Assembly: GCA_937902275.1 (NCBI GenBank)
Contig: CALFNW010000004.1
Location: 1-5,200 of the forward strand
Length of the DNA: 5,200 bases
Reading direction: 5' to 3'
Origin: UBA4717 sp002404395
Lineage (GTDB): Bacteria > Bacillota > Clostridia > Oscillospirales > CAG-272
The notes below the pieces were generated by a model, which saw nothing but the letters and a program-made list of their open reading frames with translations, searched no databases and was not told the DNA's origin. Shown in pieces: positions 4,565 to 5,200 of the stretch (position 1 is the first letter of the stretch; each line of letters begins with the position of its first letter). Position numbers and translations under genes: made by a program.

Positions 4565-5200
4565 TTATATGTACTTGAAATAAGTAATGCGGAACTTGCC
4601 CTTTTGTGTTACGGCGGGCGTACCTTGCGGCGAAATACGGTATTTGCCGAAGCCGCGCGCGCTGATAACATCACCCGGCAATACTGCATCATCGGGTTTC
4701 AGCAATACAGAGTAATTGTGCTCGCATTTTCCGCTTGATATCATGGATTTTGAGACTTCACGCGAAACGCCGGTAAGTGCGCTCAGCACGCAGTCAAGTC
4801 TCATTGAGGAGACAACGCAATTAAGCTCTATTGTATTTGAAGGCAGGTCTACCGCATCGTCCAACGTCAGTTTTTCCACCTTGACGGGAACTCTGCCGAC
4901 CGCGGTAAGATTATCCGATATAAAAGTACGAAGGCGCGACAGTGCAAACACATAGGCGCAACCGTCATCGACTGCAATGTCTCCGATATTGCAACGGTCG
5001 ATACCAAGCGCAAGCAAGGCTCCGAGATAGTCGCGATGAGTAAGCGGTCTGTCAAATTTCGATCCGCCGGAAATTCGGTACAAATCGAGCCGATCACCGG
5101 CAAAATCTTTACAGGCAGTCAGAACCTTTTCCGAGTCGGAAGGATTTTTGCCGTGAACAAGCCCCGCAATATCATGGGCATAATCGGGAAAGCAAACGAG
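4565..5200 (-). CDS. ylmH: YlmH-family S4-domain RNA-binding protein (5' end outside window)
   Basis: YlmH is an RNA-binding protein encoded beside division genes in Firmicutes. The Bacillus protein has been linked to stalled large ribosomal subunits and quality control, while its role in division is unclear. The frame stays open from the stop (TAA, 4567-4565) to the window edge, giving 211 residues. Compared with the usual length near 255, about 45 N-terminal residues are missing. The visible part begins LVCFPDYAHDIAGLVHG and contains the family's central signature KFDRPLTHRDYLGALLALGIDR-x-x-IGDI (starting about residue 48). The C-terminal S4 domain (about 133-188) runs MRLDCVLSALTGVSREVSKSMI through PGDVISARGFGKYRI. 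A TTG at 5083-5081 is in frame but internal to the conserved region, so it is not the start. ylmH precedes divIVA by 23 nt and is likely co-transcribed with it. Confidence 0.93.
   Translation of the reverse strand, partial: LVCFPDYAHDIAGLVHGKNPSDSEKVLTACKDFAGDRLDLYRISGGSKFDRPLTHRDYLGALLALGIDRCNIGDIAVDDGCAYVFALSRLRTFISDNLTAVGRVPVKVEKLTLDDAVDLPSNTIELNCVVSSMRLDCVLSALTGVSREVSKSMISSGKCEHNYSVLLKPDDAVLPGDVISARGFGKYRISPQGTPAVTQKGKFRITYFKYI

Noticed and set aside
5081..5083. TTG as the ylmH start
   Set aside because: The frame continues upstream to the window edge with YlmH-like sequence (FPDYAHDIAGLVHG), so this codon is an internal leucine.
5128..5142. ttccga-g-tcggaa palindrome in ylmH, sharing tccga/tcgga with the rluD hairpin
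   Set aside because: Only six pairs around one base, and explained by Ser-Asp-Ser-Glu codons; the shared core is too short to argue a repeat family.

Overview
The window looks like chromosomal core DNA from a Gram-positive bacterium, probably a Clostridia/Oscillospirales-type Firmicute. The evidence is the block ylmH-divIVA-lspA-rluD, which in Firmicutes follows the division (dcw) cluster, together with DivIVA itself, AAGGA-type ribosome binding sites and a medium GC content of roughly half. This placement is inferred from gene order and protein style; no rRNA or other taxonomic marker is present. Every convincing gene is on the minus strand, so the window is transcribed from right to left.

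Right half (5200 down to about 2200): the 3' part of ylmH (S4 RNA-binding protein, cut by the window edge), then divIVA (polar/septal coiled-coil protein), lspA (lipoprotein signal peptidase, overlapping the divIVA end by 14 nt) and rluD (23S rRNA pseudouridine synthase). ylmH, divIVA and lspA are packed as one transcription unit. A terminator-like stem-loop separates lspA from rluD, so rluD depends on read-through or on a weak promoter candidate overlapping the lspA stop. The 5' part of rluD codes for an unusual acidic extension and contains a perfect 14-bp inverted repeat.

Left half (about 2222 down to 1): a near-consensus sigma-A-type promoter (TTGAAA-17-TATAAT) sits over the rluD stop. 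It should drive a second operon: a Cof-type HAD phosphatase, a 221-residue membrane-anchored protein of unknown function (joined by an ATGA overlap) and a RimJ/RimL-type GNAT acetyltransferase 24 nt further on. At the left edge is the first 26 codons of another minus-strand gene, whose N-terminus looks faintly like a glycoside-hydrolase-type protein.

The right-hand genes serve division-site organisation, lipoprotein maturation and ribosome/rRNA maintenance. The left-hand operon is accessory in character and its joint role is unknown. I found no mobile element, CRISPR array, tRNA, rRNA or clear new multi-gene system. The most interesting signals are small: the hairpin inside rluD, the lspA/rluD stem-loop, and two look-alike GC hairpins placed 13-14 nt before start codons.
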